Shown here: one piece after another, positions 26,255 through 34,227 of the stretch
How positions within the stretch are numbered: the stretch's first letter is position 1
How the letters are laid out: the number at the start of each line of letters is the position of its first letter
NCBI GenBank assembly: GCA_029936425.1
Contig: JAPYSU010000019.1
Span: 1 to 55,994 of the forward strand
DNA length: 55,994 nucleotides
Origin: Litorimonas sp.
Lineage (GTDB): Bacteria > Pseudomonadota > Alphaproteobacteria > Caulobacterales > Maricaulaceae
Direction: 5' to 3'
Translations under genes and position numbers: made by a program
Notes under the pieces: model-generated
Database searches by the model: none
Seen by the model: the letters and a program-made list of their open reading frames with translations, nothing else
What the model was told of the DNA's origin: nothing

Positions 26255-27774
26255 TAAAGATAATCATACGTCAGAAAGGAAGAGCGCGCCGGCTCTTTCA
26301 TATCAGGAAAGTCGTCGCGGAAATGTCCGCCGCGGCTTTCTTCTCGCGCGAGTGCGGCCGCCGCAATAATGCGGGACGTCACGAGCGGATTGGCCCGTCC
26401 GACTTGGTGAATTAATTCGTCAATATAGCTGATAAGTTCATTCAATTCATTCGCGTTGCGTCTGACGCCGCATTTCAACGTCATGGCCTGGCGCAAGCCC
26501 TCGCTCACCCCCTTGGTCATGGACAGCCAAGGCTGTGATCGAATAGTCGTGGCCCGCTTCGGGGATATTTGCATATTGTTTATATGCGCCGCGGCACGCC
26601 CGCCAAATACAATGGCCTCAAGCAGGGAATTACTTGCTAAACGATTGGCACCGTGGAGGCCGGTTGCGCTACACTCCCCGATAGCAAATAATCCGTCGAG
26701 ACTGGTTTGCCCCACACTGTTTGTCGCCAAACCGCCCATATGGTAGTGGACGGCAGGTGACACAGGAATGAGCTGCGTGCGCGGATCAATTCCGGCTTTC
26801 ATGCAACTTTCAAAAACAGTCGGGAATTCTTTATCGAAATGCGTTCCGATGGCCTCTCGGCAATCCAGAAAAGGTTGTCGACCCGCTTGTATTTCCGCGA
26901 AAATTGCGCGGGCGACATCGTCTCTGGGGGCGAGTTCACCTTGTTCATGATATCGATGCATAAATCGCACGCCGTCGGAATTGGTCAGGGTTGCGCCTTC
27001 TCCGCGTAAGGCCTCTGTGGCCAGTGGAGCCGGATCGCGTCCCACATCAATAGCGGTGGGGTGGAACTGGACAAATTCCATATCGCGCATCTTTGCCCCG
27101 ACAACCGCCGCCATACCAAGCGCGTCGCCTCGAGCGGTTCTGGGGTTGGTTGTAACCGAGAATAAGCCGCCAATTCCGCCCGTCGCCATAACGGTAATAT
27201 CGGCTTCAATTCCAAGTAAAGCACCGTCATCGCGGCGCGCTAGTGCGCCCGCAATGCCGCCATAACCGTCCGTTAGGAGGCTTTCTGCGCGCCAACCGAT
27301 TAGGCCTGTAATATGATCGGCGGTTTGAACCTTTTTGACCATGATATTGATGATTTCGCGGCCGGCTGTATCGCCTTTAACCCGGGCGACACGCGGCATG
27401 GAATGCGCCGCTTCCAGTGAAAGATAGAGCCGCCCTTGATCGTCACGATCAAAGGGAACGCCCATTTCGGCCAGGTCGTGTACCCGCGCAGGACCCTCTT
27501 CGGACAGGATTTTGGCGATGATCGGGTCAACTAATCCGTCTCCGGCCGCAATAGTATCGGCGGCGTGACTTTCCGGCGTGTCATCCGGCGACAGCGCGGC
27601 GGCGATACCGCCCTGGGCCCAGGCAGACGCCGCCCCGACCGTAGAGCGGCGAGAGGTCAAAACGAAGACCGGACGTGGGGCGAGTTTTAAAGCAAGATAA
27701 AGGCCCGCTAACCCTGCGCCCACGACAAGGACTGCGCCCGGCGGCAGGCGTTTCGTGTCGAGGGACGACGACAA
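26251..27774 (-). CDS. nadB: L-aspartate oxidase
   Basis: NadB oxidises aspartate to iminoaspartate with FAD, the first step of de novo NAD synthesis. The 507-residue product has the FAD-binding VVGAGLAGLY near residue 17, then SAWAQGGIAA near 50 and MEFVQFHPTA and EALRGEGATL near 230-250. Near 350 it has HYHMGGLATN and then GANRLASNSLLEA, all family hallmarks. The start is TTG at 27774, only two bases after the nadA stop; no ATG is suitably placed. The product iminoaspartate is passed to NadA. nadC is not in this window. Confidence 0.95.
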   Translation of the reverse strand: MSSSLDTKRLPPGAVLVVGAGLAGLYLALKLAPRPVFVLTSRRSTVGAASAWAQGGIAAALSPDDTPESHAADTIAAGDGLVDPIIAKILSEEGPARVHDLAEMGVPFDRDDQGRLYLSLEAAHSMPRVARVKGDTAGREIINIMVKKVQTADHITGLIGWRAESLLTDGYGGIAGALARRDDGALLGIEADITVMATGGIGGLFSVTTNPRTARGDALGMAAVVGAKMRDMEFVQFHPTAIDVGRDPAPLATEALRGEGATLTNSDGVRFMHRYHEQGELAPRDDVARAIFAEIQAGRQPFLDCREAIGTHFDKEFPTVFESCMKAGIDPRTQLIPVSPAVHYHMGGLATNSVGQTSLDGLFAIGECSATGLHGANRLASNSLLEAIVFGGRAAAHINNMQISPKRATTIRSQPWLSMTKGVSEGLRQAMTLKCGVRRNANELNELISYIDELIHQVGRANPLVTSRIIAAAALAREESRGGHFRDDFPDMKEPARSSFLTYDYLY

Positions 27775-27776
27775 AC

Positions 27777-28937
27777 CTAGATCACTTTCACATTTTCTTC
27801 GGGCAGAGTGGGGTCGAAATGGCCTTTAACAGGGTCAAACTTGACATTTATCATCCTCATGACCGCGTCATAGGCTTTAACGCGCATGTCTTCGGGAACG
27901 AGCACTTCATTGGTTTCGTCGCGAAGGCACTGATACATATTTTCCAGTGTAATACGTTTCATGTGCGGGCAGAGGTTACATGGCCGAACAAAATCCGTGT
28001 CGGGGTTCGCCATCGCTACATTATCCGACATGGAACACTCTGTCAGAAGAATAACGTTTCTCGGGCGGTTATCAGACACGTAATCGCTCATCGCTTTTGT
28101 CGAGCCAGTAAAGTCTGATTCTTCAACCACTTCTGGTGGACATTCAGGGTGAGCCAAAACCGTTACCCCAGGATTAGCTTCGCGCATCTCGCGCACATCT
28201 TGAGCCGAGAAGCGGGCATGAACCTCGCAGCGGCCATGCCAGGCGATAATTTCAATATTTGTTTGCTTGGCGACGTTTTTTGCCAGAAATTCATCTGGAA
28301 TCATGATAACTTTATCCACGCCCATTTCCGCTGCAATATGTTCAACAACCGCCACGGCGTTTGAAGACGTGCAGCAAATATCGCTTTCGGCTTTCACATC
28401 GGCAGAGGTATTCACATAAGTCACAACCGGAATGCCGGGGTAGCGCTCTTTGATAAGTTTTACGTCTTCACCCGTAATAGAGGAGGCAAGAGAGCATCCG
28501 GCCCGCATGGAGGGGATAAAGACTTTTTTGTCCGGACAAAGAATCTTAGACGTCTCAGCCATAAAGTGAACGCCGCCCTGAATAATCATATCGGCATCTG
28601 TTTTGGTGGCTTCTATGGCGAGGCCCAAGCTGTCGCCGCGATAATCTCCTACGAGACCGAAAATATCCGGCGTCATATAATTATGCGCAAGAATAACCGC
28701 GTTTTTTTCTTTTTTCAGCTTGTTGATAGCGTGAACAAGCGGGGCATAAGCCGGCCATTCAAATTCGGGGATAAAGTCGCTGACTTGTTCATAAAGGTGG
28801 TCCGTTGCTGCCTTGACCTCGTCGTCATAAGGCAGATCTTTTCCAGGCACATCCGGCACGGCACAAACGCCGTTCTCGACCTCAAGCGTTTGGCCGATCC
28901 AACGACCATTTTCCCAATTGACGAGTTCTTTGCCCAT
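27777..28937 (-). CDS. nadA: Quinolinate synthase
   Basis: NadA condenses iminoaspartate with dihydroxyacetone phosphate to quinolinate using a [4Fe-4S] cluster. The 386-residue product has AHNYMTPDIFGLVGDYRGDS near 85, the first cluster Cys in MRAGCSLA, and further Cys residues in TECSMSDN and RPCNLCPHMK near the C-terminus. It carries an N-terminal extension of about 60 residues compared with the shortest family members. The ATG at 28937 has AGGAGG 11 bases upstream. It is directly followed by nadB, which makes its substrate. Confidence 0.95.
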   Translation of the reverse strand: MGKELVNWENGRWIGQTLEVENGVCAVPDVPGKDLPYDDEVKAATDHLYEQVSDFIPEFEWPAYAPLVHAINKLKKEKNAVILAHNYMTPDIFGLVGDYRGDSLGLAIEATKTDADMIIQGGVHFMAETSKILCPDKKVFIPSMRAGCSLASSITGEDVKLIKERYPGIPVVTYVNTSADVKAESDICCTSSNAVAVVEHIAAEMGVDKVIMIPDEFLAKNVAKQTNIEIIAWHGRCEVHARFSAQDVREMREANPGVTVLAHPECPPEVVEESDFTGSTKAMSDYVSDNRPRNVILLTECSMSDNVAMANPDTDFVRPCNLCPHMKRITLENMYQCLRDETNEVLVPEDMRVKAYDAVMRMINVKFDPVKGHFDPTLPEENVKVI

Positions 28938-29024
28938 AGTCCTGCTGACCTCCTAAAAATGTCCTATGACGTATATAAGGACGTGGCACCAGCGATGCTA
29001 TTGAATTTCTGGTATTAAATCTCT

Positions 29025-29312
29025 TTACAGATACGGAAGGGCAAGGACGATAAGACCGCCGATAAAGCCCAGAAAAATACCAAGATTGCTTACTCGCGAG
29101 ACGGGAAGCGGGGCTCTGCGATCCATAAAGCGACCGATAAAGCCAAAAACAAGTGCTACTAAAGCGCCCGTCATCGCCATTAGCTGAAGCGCCATTTTAC
29201 TTGTCGAATTGTCAATAAACATATCTGTTGCGTGACCGAAAAGCAAATAAGCAATGGCAAAGACTGCAAGGGCAATGCCGATAATCGTAAGCGTGTTAAT
29301 GAGTCTGCGCAT
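29025..29312 (-). CDS. Small membrane protein, three predicted helices
   Basis: The 95-residue protein is mostly hydrophobic. Helices are likely at about 7-27, 41-62 and 76-94, with a basic loop (GRFMDRRAPLP) between the second and third. There are no recognisable motifs. It lies six bases after the HD-domain gene and upstream of nadA on the same strand, so it is probably cotranscribed with the KAS III and HD genes. I do not recognise the family. Coding is supported by its tight spacing and the clean membrane pattern. Confidence 0.6.
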   Translation of the reverse strand: MRRLINTLTIIGIALAVFAIAYLLFGHATDMFIDNSTSKMALQLMAMTGALVALVFGFIGRFMDRRAPLPVSRVSNLGIFLGFIGGLIVLALPYL

Positions 29313-29318
29313 AATAAT

Positions 29319-29921
29319 CTAACGTGTTATCTTGTTTGAGAGTTCCTCAAACCGCTTGAGAAAAGCTTGTTCGGCCTCTCTGACGGGTAAGGGCGAAAGG
29401 GTCAAGCTAAGACCTTTTGGAGGGCGCTTGAAAAGTGTGTTGGCTTCGTCCTTGTCGAATCCGGCGATTTGCGTGGCTTCAAACCAAGCGCAGTAAATAT
29501 CACAGCGTTTGATCCGTTTTTTCAGAGCTGCCGGTATTTTTGCCGGAAGGCCAAATCGAAGATGGATGGCTTCCTCCAGACGGACTTCAAAAGATTTATA
29601 ATCCAATCCGAGGGCGTTTTTGAACGGACTTATCATATCTCCGATAACGTATTCCGCTGCGTCATGTAGAAGCGCCGTGAGGCGCTGCTCCGGCATTGAG
29701 TCAGGGTAAAGCTCTGTCAGCAACTCCTCAACAATGACGCTGTGCTCGGCGACTGAAAAGGCATTGTAACCCGTTGTCTGTCCGTTCCAACGCGCAACCC
29801 GCGCCAGCCCGCGCGCAATATCTTCGATCTCGATATCAAATGGGGAGGGGTTGAGCAGGTCAAGTCGCCGACCCGAGAGCATTCTCTGCCAGGCGCGTTT
29901 CGGAGAGGGAGCCTTCGTCAC
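29319..29921 (-). CDS. HD-domain hydrolase, YfbR-like
   Basis: The 200-residue protein has the HD metal-phosphohydrolase pattern: His60 in FSVAEHS, His86-Asp87 in ALLHDAAEYVIGD, and a later Asp in RCDIYCAWFEA. The arrangement, with LARVARWNG near 40, matches YfbR-type 5'-nucleotidases, which act on deoxynucleoside monophosphates. The start ATG overlaps the stop of the KAS III gene by four bases (ATGA), so translation is coupled. Substrate is inferred from family only. Confidence 0.8.
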   Translation of the reverse strand: MTKAPSPKRAWQRMLSGRRLDLLNPSPFDIEIEDIARGLARVARWNGQTTGYNAFSVAEHSVIVEELLTELYPDSMPEQRLTALLHDAAEYVIGDMISPFKNALGLDYKSFEVRLEEAIHLRFGLPAKIPAALKKRIKRCDIYCAWFEATQIAGFDKDEANTLFKRPPKGLSLTLSPLPVREAEQAFLKRFEELSNKITR

Positions 29922-31063
29922 GCCACCTTCCGTACAAAAATGGCCCCAGCAGAATACCCGGCGCCGAAACTACAGATTAAGCCAGTTTCGCCGGCTTCAA
30001 AGTCATCGCTATGTTTGTGAAAGGCAATAATAGAGCCAGCGGAACTGGTATTGGCGTATTCATCCAAAACGACTGGGGCTTGCTCGATTTCGACATCTTT
30101 GCCGAGCACCTTTTTGGCGATCAGAACGTTCATGTTGAGGTTGGCTTGATGTAGCCACATGCGTTTTAAATCATGCGGGTCAATTCCGTTGACTTCACAT
30201 TCATGCGTAATCATTTTTGCGACGAGCGGCACGACTTCTTTAAAGACGCTGCGGCCGTTCTGAACAAAGAGTTTGTCTGTCAGGCCTTTGCGCCCTCGGG
30301 CGCCGTGGAGACCATCATCTTCCGGTGCAGCCGTGTTGAGAAAACCGAAATTGTTTCGGATGTTGTTGGAAAATTGCGTCACTAATTTCGAGCCAATAAT
30401 TTCCCAATGCTCCGTCGGTGCCATGTCGTCGGATTCAACTAAAAGAGCCGTCGCCACATCGCCAAAAATAAAATGCGCGTCCCGATCTTTGAAATTCAGA
30501 TGGGCTGTGCAGATTTCGGGATTGACGACTAAAACGGATTTGGCCTGCCCTCCGAAAATCAGGCCGCGCGCTGTTTCAAGCCCGAAAGTGGCAGAAGAGC
30601 AAGCCACATTCATATCGAACGCAAACCCGGACGTTCCCAAAATAGATTGTACTTCAACGGCGATAGCCGGATATCCGCGTTGTAAGTTGGAGCAGGCGAC
30701 GATGACAGCGCCGACATCCTCTGCGCTACGTCCCACCGCATCGAGAGCCTGTTGTGCGGCTTTGGCGGCGATTTCGGCCAGAATAGAGGGCTCTTCATTC
30801 GGGCGGGCCGGAATACGCGGCGCCATAATCTCGGGGTCAAGAATTGGGTCTTTGGAGATGACATAGCGAGATTTAACGCCTGAGGCTTTTTCTATGAATT
30901 CTGCGTTGGAATAAGTCAGCGCGTCAAGCTCGCCTGCTTCAATCGCCTCGGCGTTTTCTGCATTCCACTTATCGACATAGGCATTAAAGCTTTCGACCAG
31001 CTCTTCATTTGAAATTGAATTTTCCGGTGTCCAGAGACCTGTCGAACTGATAACGGCTTTCAT
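29918..31063 (-). CDS. 3-oxoacyl-ACP synthase III-like protein (KAS III)
   Basis: This 381-residue thiolase-fold protein has the Cys-His-Asn active site of KAS III enzymes: Cys in MNVACSSATFG (near 155), His in LHQANLNMN (near 305) and Asn in YANTSSAGS (near 335). It is about 60 residues longer than the E. coli FabH, with extra sequence near residues 35-70. This resembles the subgroup with VACSSATFG, which includes DarB-like and PA3286-like enzymes rather than classical FabH. It would condense an acyl-CoA or acyl-ACP with malonyl-ACP or a related acceptor. It is not next to plsX or other fatty-acid genes, unlike fabH. It heads a leftward run with the HD and membrane-protein genes. Confidence 0.82.
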   Translation of the reverse strand: MKAVISSTGLWTPENSISNEELVESFNAYVDKWNAENAEAIEAGELDALTYSNAEFIEKASGVKSRYVISKDPILDPEIMAPRIPARPNEEPSILAEIAAKAAQQALDAVGRSAEDVGAVIVACSNLQRGYPAIAVEVQSILGTSGFAFDMNVACSSATFGLETARGLIFGGQAKSVLVVNPEICTAHLNFKDRDAHFIFGDVATALLVESDDMAPTEHWEIIGSKLVTQFSNNIRNNFGFLNTAAPEDDGLHGARGRKGLTDKLFVQNGRSVFKEVVPLVAKMITHECEVNGIDPHDLKRMWLHQANLNMNVLIAKKVLGKDVEIEQAPVVLDEYANTSSAGSIIAFHKHSDDFEAGETGLICSFGAGYSAGAIFVRKVA

Positions 31064-31183
31064 ACCTTAACCCTTTGTAGGTTTTTATTTATCACATAGC
31101 TATGCAACGTTCCGCGCATGTAATTCAAGGGCTAAGAGGCAGAACATTTCCCCTCGTAATTACTTACCTTTTTCAATACGCCT

Positions 31184-31393
31184 CTATTTCAACAGGCAAG
31201 GAGGGTCCTCAACTTCACGGTCTTTATCCCTCAGGCAATCCACATAGCGTTCCATTCGAGAAGTTTCATCCTCATACGGATCGGGCTCTTTGGGTTTAGG
31301 ATCGAACAGAGACGCGCAGCCAGTCAGTAAAATAGCGGACAAAGCTACGGTGAGGCTTGGAGAGAATTTCGACTTATTAAGCTCTCGCAACAT
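31184..31393 (-). CDS. Small lipoprotein
   Basis: The 69-residue product has a typical lipoprotein signal (LSAILLTGC, Cys26) followed by a short Pro/Lys/Glu-rich linker and a charged helix with two Cys residues (YVDCLRDKD and DPPCLLK). The ATG at 31393 is chosen because it gives the full signal; a longer reading frame would run into the tag gene. It starts one base after the tag stop and is likely the last gene of the ygfZ-tag operon. I do not recognise a family. Confidence 0.65.
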   Translation of the reverse strand: MLRELNKSKFSPSLTVALSAILLTGCASLFDPKPKEPDPYEDETSRMERYVDCLRDKDREVEDPPCLLK

Positions 31394-31394
31394 T

Positions 31395-32006
31395 TTACAC
31401 CCGCCTGGTGTTTTTGCATACTTCGTTGACGTGACAATTAAGGCTGTGATCATTGACCATCCCGACGGCTTGCATGAAAGCATAAAGAATGACCGGGCCT
31501 ACAAATTTAAAGCCCCGCTTTTTTAATTCTTTCGACATGGCAATTGATTCTGGAGTTTCGACCGGCGCATCTTTAAATTCCTGCCAGTCATTTTGAACAG
31601 GTTTGCCATCAACATAGCTCCAGAGGTATTCCGAGAAATCGATACCTTCTTCATCCCGCATTTTAAGGTAGGCTTGCGCGTTTGAAATAGCCGCATTGAT
31701 TTTCAAACGAGATCGAATGATGCCGGGGTTTTCGAGCAACCTCGCCCTGTCTGCATCTGTGTAATGCGCGATAATGTCCGGATCAAACCCGTCATAGGCT
31801 TTCAGCAAATTATCCCGTTTTCGCAGGATAGTAATCCAGGCCAGTCCCGCCTGTTGCCCATCCTGTATAAGTTTGGAAAAAAGAGATTTAGAATCGTAGA
31901 GTGGTCGTCCCCATTCTTTATCGTGATAGGCGCAGTAAAGCGCATCGTCCGGAGGCACCCACCCACATCGCGGCAGGTCAGGATCATGATTTGGGAAATC
32001 CGTCAT
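31395..32006 (-). CDS. tag: DNA-3-methyladenine glycosylase I
   Basis: Tag removes 3-methyladenine from alkylated DNA. The 203-residue product has the family zinc site: Cys in RCGWV (residue 14), His in YHDKEWG (near 28) and the His/Cys pair near the C-terminus (NDHSLNCHVNE). GWAWITILRKR-type sequence (LAWITILRKRDN) near 57 and the helix-hairpin region are also present. It overlaps the preceding small gene by four bases (ATGA) and is in a chain of overlapping genes. No Ada-type regulator is nearby. Confidence 0.95.
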   Translation of the reverse strand: MTDFPNHDPDLPRCGWVPPDDALYCAYHDKEWGRPLYDSKSLFSKLIQDGQQAGLAWITILRKRDNLLKAYDGFDPDIIAHYTDADRARLLENPGIIRSRLKINAAISNAQAYLKMRDEEGIDFSEYLWSYVDGKPVQNDWQEFKDAPVETPESIAMSKELKKRGFKFVGPVILYAFMQAVGMVNDHSLNCHVNEVCKNTRRV

Positions 32007-32383
32007 TTCATCAGCTCCCGCTCTGTGAGTTCTTCATATCGGGACCGACCCTGAAATGTATCACCGGGTTGGCCGTTCTTCGTTATCCATTCCCAGTTCA
32101 AATCCATAGCCACACGACCATCCTCAAATTTGGTAAATTCTGCGATGGCTTTCCCCGCTTTCAAATCTCGTTCCGTCGTGAGGCAGTGATAGAGCATATG
32201 ACCGCGGCCCGTTTCGTCAAACTGGCCGATGATGTGACCTTCCCGAACATCGCCGCCGAAATAATCCGCGAAAAAGACCATTCCCTCTTGCCAGAAATGA
32301 AATCGAGTGGTTCCGCTGACGACTCCGTTATCGGTGTTCTCAACCGGAACAAATACGCGGTTGTCGAGCGAAAGCCGGCTCAC
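32003..32383 (-). CDS. Small conserved protein of unknown function
   Basis: The 126-residue protein has alternating beta-strand pattern with FHFWQEG, FFADYFGGDVREGHIIG, GRGHMLYHCLTT and NWEWITKNG. Short proteins of this shape are widespread and many carry the propagated label n-acetylglutamate synthase. I see no acetyltransferase motif, so I do not use that name. It may be a small lipocalin-like barrel. It overlaps its upstream and downstream neighbours (GNAT and tag) by four bases each, which supports coding and coupling. The function is unknown. Confidence 0.75.
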   Translation of the reverse strand: MSRLSLDNRVFVPVENTDNGVVSGTTRFHFWQEGMVFFADYFGGDVREGHIIGQFDETGRGHMLYHCLTTERDLKAGKAIAEFTKFEDGRVAMDLNWEWITKNGQPGDTFQGRSRYEELTERELMK

Positions 32384-32853
32384 AGGATTTTCTCCATACC
32401 TATGTTGGCGCGCGCGTAAACCGGGTGGGGGCCCTCATGATTTACGGTCCAGCCATTACGAGCATAAAGACGCAAAGCCGCCGCATTTTTTGTATTGGAT
32501 AAAAGAAAAATTGTTTTCAGCTTCAGTTCTTCCTTGGCGTAATTCTCAACCGCATCCATTAGAATCTGGCCGATGCCTTGCCCTCGAAACTGTTCATCGA
32601 CTGCCATTTTTGTGAGTTCGTATCGCCCGTCTTCATGGCGTTTCAGAGCCACCGCTCCGGCAATATCGCCTTGGTAATGCGCCGAGAAAACGTGACTGCC
32701 ATTTTCAATATAAATTTCAGGACGCGCTACCATTAATTTATCTGACTCTTCCATATGGTGAAGATCTTCGATCCACTGCGCATTCAGAGCCGCGAAACGG
32801 GGAAGGGCGCTTATGTCATTTCGTCTTATTTCGATTTCATCCGGAATGGCCAT
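32380..32853 (-). CDS. GNAT-family N-acetyltransferase
   Basis: The 157-residue protein has the GNAT fold. The acetyl-CoA-binding motif A is seen as MAVDEQFRGQGIGQILMDAV near residue 80, preceded by the strand AGAVALKRHEDGRYELTKM and followed by FLLSNTKNAAALRLYARNGW near 120. The acceptor substrate cannot be deduced. It overlaps the ygfZ stop by 17 bases and the next gene by four, so it belongs to the same operon. Confidence 0.88.
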   Translation of the reverse strand: MAIPDEIEIRRNDISALPRFAALNAQWIEDLHHMEESDKLMVARPEIYIENGSHVFSAHYQGDIAGAVALKRHEDGRYELTKMAVDEQFRGQGIGQILMDAVENYAKEELKLKTIFLLSNTKNAAALRLYARNGWTVNHEGPHPVYARANIGMEKIL

Positions 32854-33628
32854 CTACCGAATCCATAATTTCAATATTCATATCATTTATTGAGGGCTCG
32901 ACTTCGGCTTCTTTCCAGCGATTAAGCCGGATCATGGCCATGCCCATTTGTTCATGAACCGAGAGGAGTTCACCAATAACCCGGTCTCCCCCCATTATTT
33001 TGTCGCCTGCTTGAGCTGACCCTTCCAGGATTACGCCTCGCATTCGTTTTTTGACAGTCGTCATCCGTTTCATCCGGCTAACGACTTCTTGGCCGATAAA
33101 GCACCCTTTCTTAAAATCCACGCCGTGCATTAAATCCATATTGGCATCGGCGGGAAAAGTGGTCGCCGTTTCAAAGTCCCACTCACTCTCTACCACCCCG
33201 AGCGAGAGACGGTGAGCATTATAATCTCCGTCGCCGGGAATATCCGATTTAGAAATAACGCGCTTTCCCAGCGAGGCGTGCCTCGGGTCGTCATAACCTG
33301 AAAAGGTTTCTTCCTGACCTTTCGCATCGCCCCATATTGCGTAAACCGAATACTCGTCTGAAATGTTGTCGATTTGAATTGGGGCCCGCAATTTGTAGAG
33401 CGCCAAGCGTTTTTCCAGAAGCGATCCAAATTTCTGCGGCGTATCCAGGATTAGCCCAGTTTCATGCTTGGCGACAAAAAAATCAGCGATGATTTTCCCT
33501 TGCGGCGTCAGGAGGGCGGCAAAACTCATATCCTGAGCCAGAGTATTCGTTACCAAGCCGGAGAGCCAGTCTTTGACATTGTCCCCTGACAAACGAAGGA
33601 GGCTACGATTGAGGCGGGAAATAGGCAT
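32837..33628 (-). CDS. ygfZ: Folate-binding YgfZ/GcvT-family protein
   Basis: The 263-residue protein has the hallmark KGCFIGQEVVSRMK near residue 175, with the Cys and GQE that define YgfZ (IbaG/COG0354-type) proteins. It also has GDNVKDWLSGLVTN near the N-terminus. YgfZ-family members assist the assembly or repair of [4Fe-4S] enzymes and use tetrahydrofolate. It is the first gene of a leftward overlapping set (GNAT, small protein, tag, lipoprotein). The ATG at 33628 is used. Length is a little shorter than E. coli YgfZ (326 residues), as in many alphaproteobacterial homologues. Confidence 0.88.
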   Translation of the reverse strand: MPISRLNRSLLRLSGDNVKDWLSGLVTNTLAQDMSFAALLTPQGKIIADFFVAKHETGLILDTPQKFGSLLEKRLALYKLRAPIQIDNISDEYSVYAIWGDAKGQEETFSGYDDPRHASLGKRVISKSDIPGDGDYNAHRLSLGVVESEWDFETATTFPADANMDLMHGVDFKKGCFIGQEVVSRMKRMTTVKKRMRGVILEGSAQAGDKIMGGDRVIGELLSVHEQMGMAMIRLNRWKEAEVEPSINDMNIEIMDSVDGHSG

Positions 33629-33728
33629 AATCCGAAGCTAATCCTTTGTCATAACTTTACAAGGCCGGAACCTTTTCAAAAACTGCGGATAGCAATGATA
33701 ACTCCATTTTTCGGAAAGGAAAATTTTT

Positions 33729-34157
33729 ATGTCTATCAAACGCTATGCATCTGCCCAATGGTCCGGAGACCTAAAAGGGGGCAAGGGCACTATTTCAAGC
33801 AAGAGTGGCGCTCTGACCAATCAGCCTTTTGGTTTCAACACACGGTTTGAAGATAAGAAAGGCACCAATCCCGAAGAACTTATAGGGGCAGCCCATGCCG
33901 GTTGTTTCGCGATGGCCTTCGCGAATGAGCTCAGCAGCCTTGATATTGTTCCGAAGGATGTTTCGACGAAAGCTACAGTGCATCTGGAAGAAATCGACGG
34001 CGAATTTAAAATTACGCGTTCCGATATTGATGTCACTCTGGACGCGCCGGGCGCTGACCGAAGTGATATTGATAAGGCCCTGAAAGCCGCAGAAGCCGGT
34101 TGTCCGGTCTCCAACGCCTTAAATGCCGAAGTAAAAGTGACTTTAACGGTCAAATAA
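33729..34157 (+). CDS. OsmC-family peroxiredoxin-like protein
   Basis: This 142-residue protein belongs to the OsmC/Ohr family of thiol-dependent hydroperoxide reductases. The two reactive cysteines are in AHAGCFAMAFA (near 58) and AEAGCPVSNAL (near 126). N-terminal WSGDLKGGKGTI is typical of the OsmC subgroup. It is a single rightward gene with a GGAAAGGA ribosome site and is closed by a bidirectional terminator. It probably detoxifies organic hydroperoxides; the substrate is not evident. Confidence 0.9.
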   Translation: MSIKRYASAQWSGDLKGGKGTISSKSGALTNQPFGFNTRFEDKKGTNPEELIGAAHAGCFAMAFANELSSLDIVPKDVSTKATVHLEEIDGEFKITRSDIDVTLDAPGADRSDIDKALKAAEAGCPVSNALNAEVKVTLTVK

Positions 34158-34177
34158 GAAGGCACAAACAACCCAAT

Positions 34178-34206
34178 AAAAAAGCCGCCCAGAGAGGCGG
34201 CTTTTT
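34178..34206. terminator. Bidirectional intrinsic terminator (OsmC gene and glnA)
   Basis: AAAAAGCCGCC pairs with GGCGGCTTTTT around the loop CAGAGA. T-rich flanks follow on both strands (CTTTTTCTTTTTC rightward, TTTTTTATT leftward). It can end both the rightward OsmC-like gene and the leftward glnA gene, which meet here. Confidence 0.92.
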
Positions 34207-34227
34207 CTTTTTCAAGTTACGAGTGGC

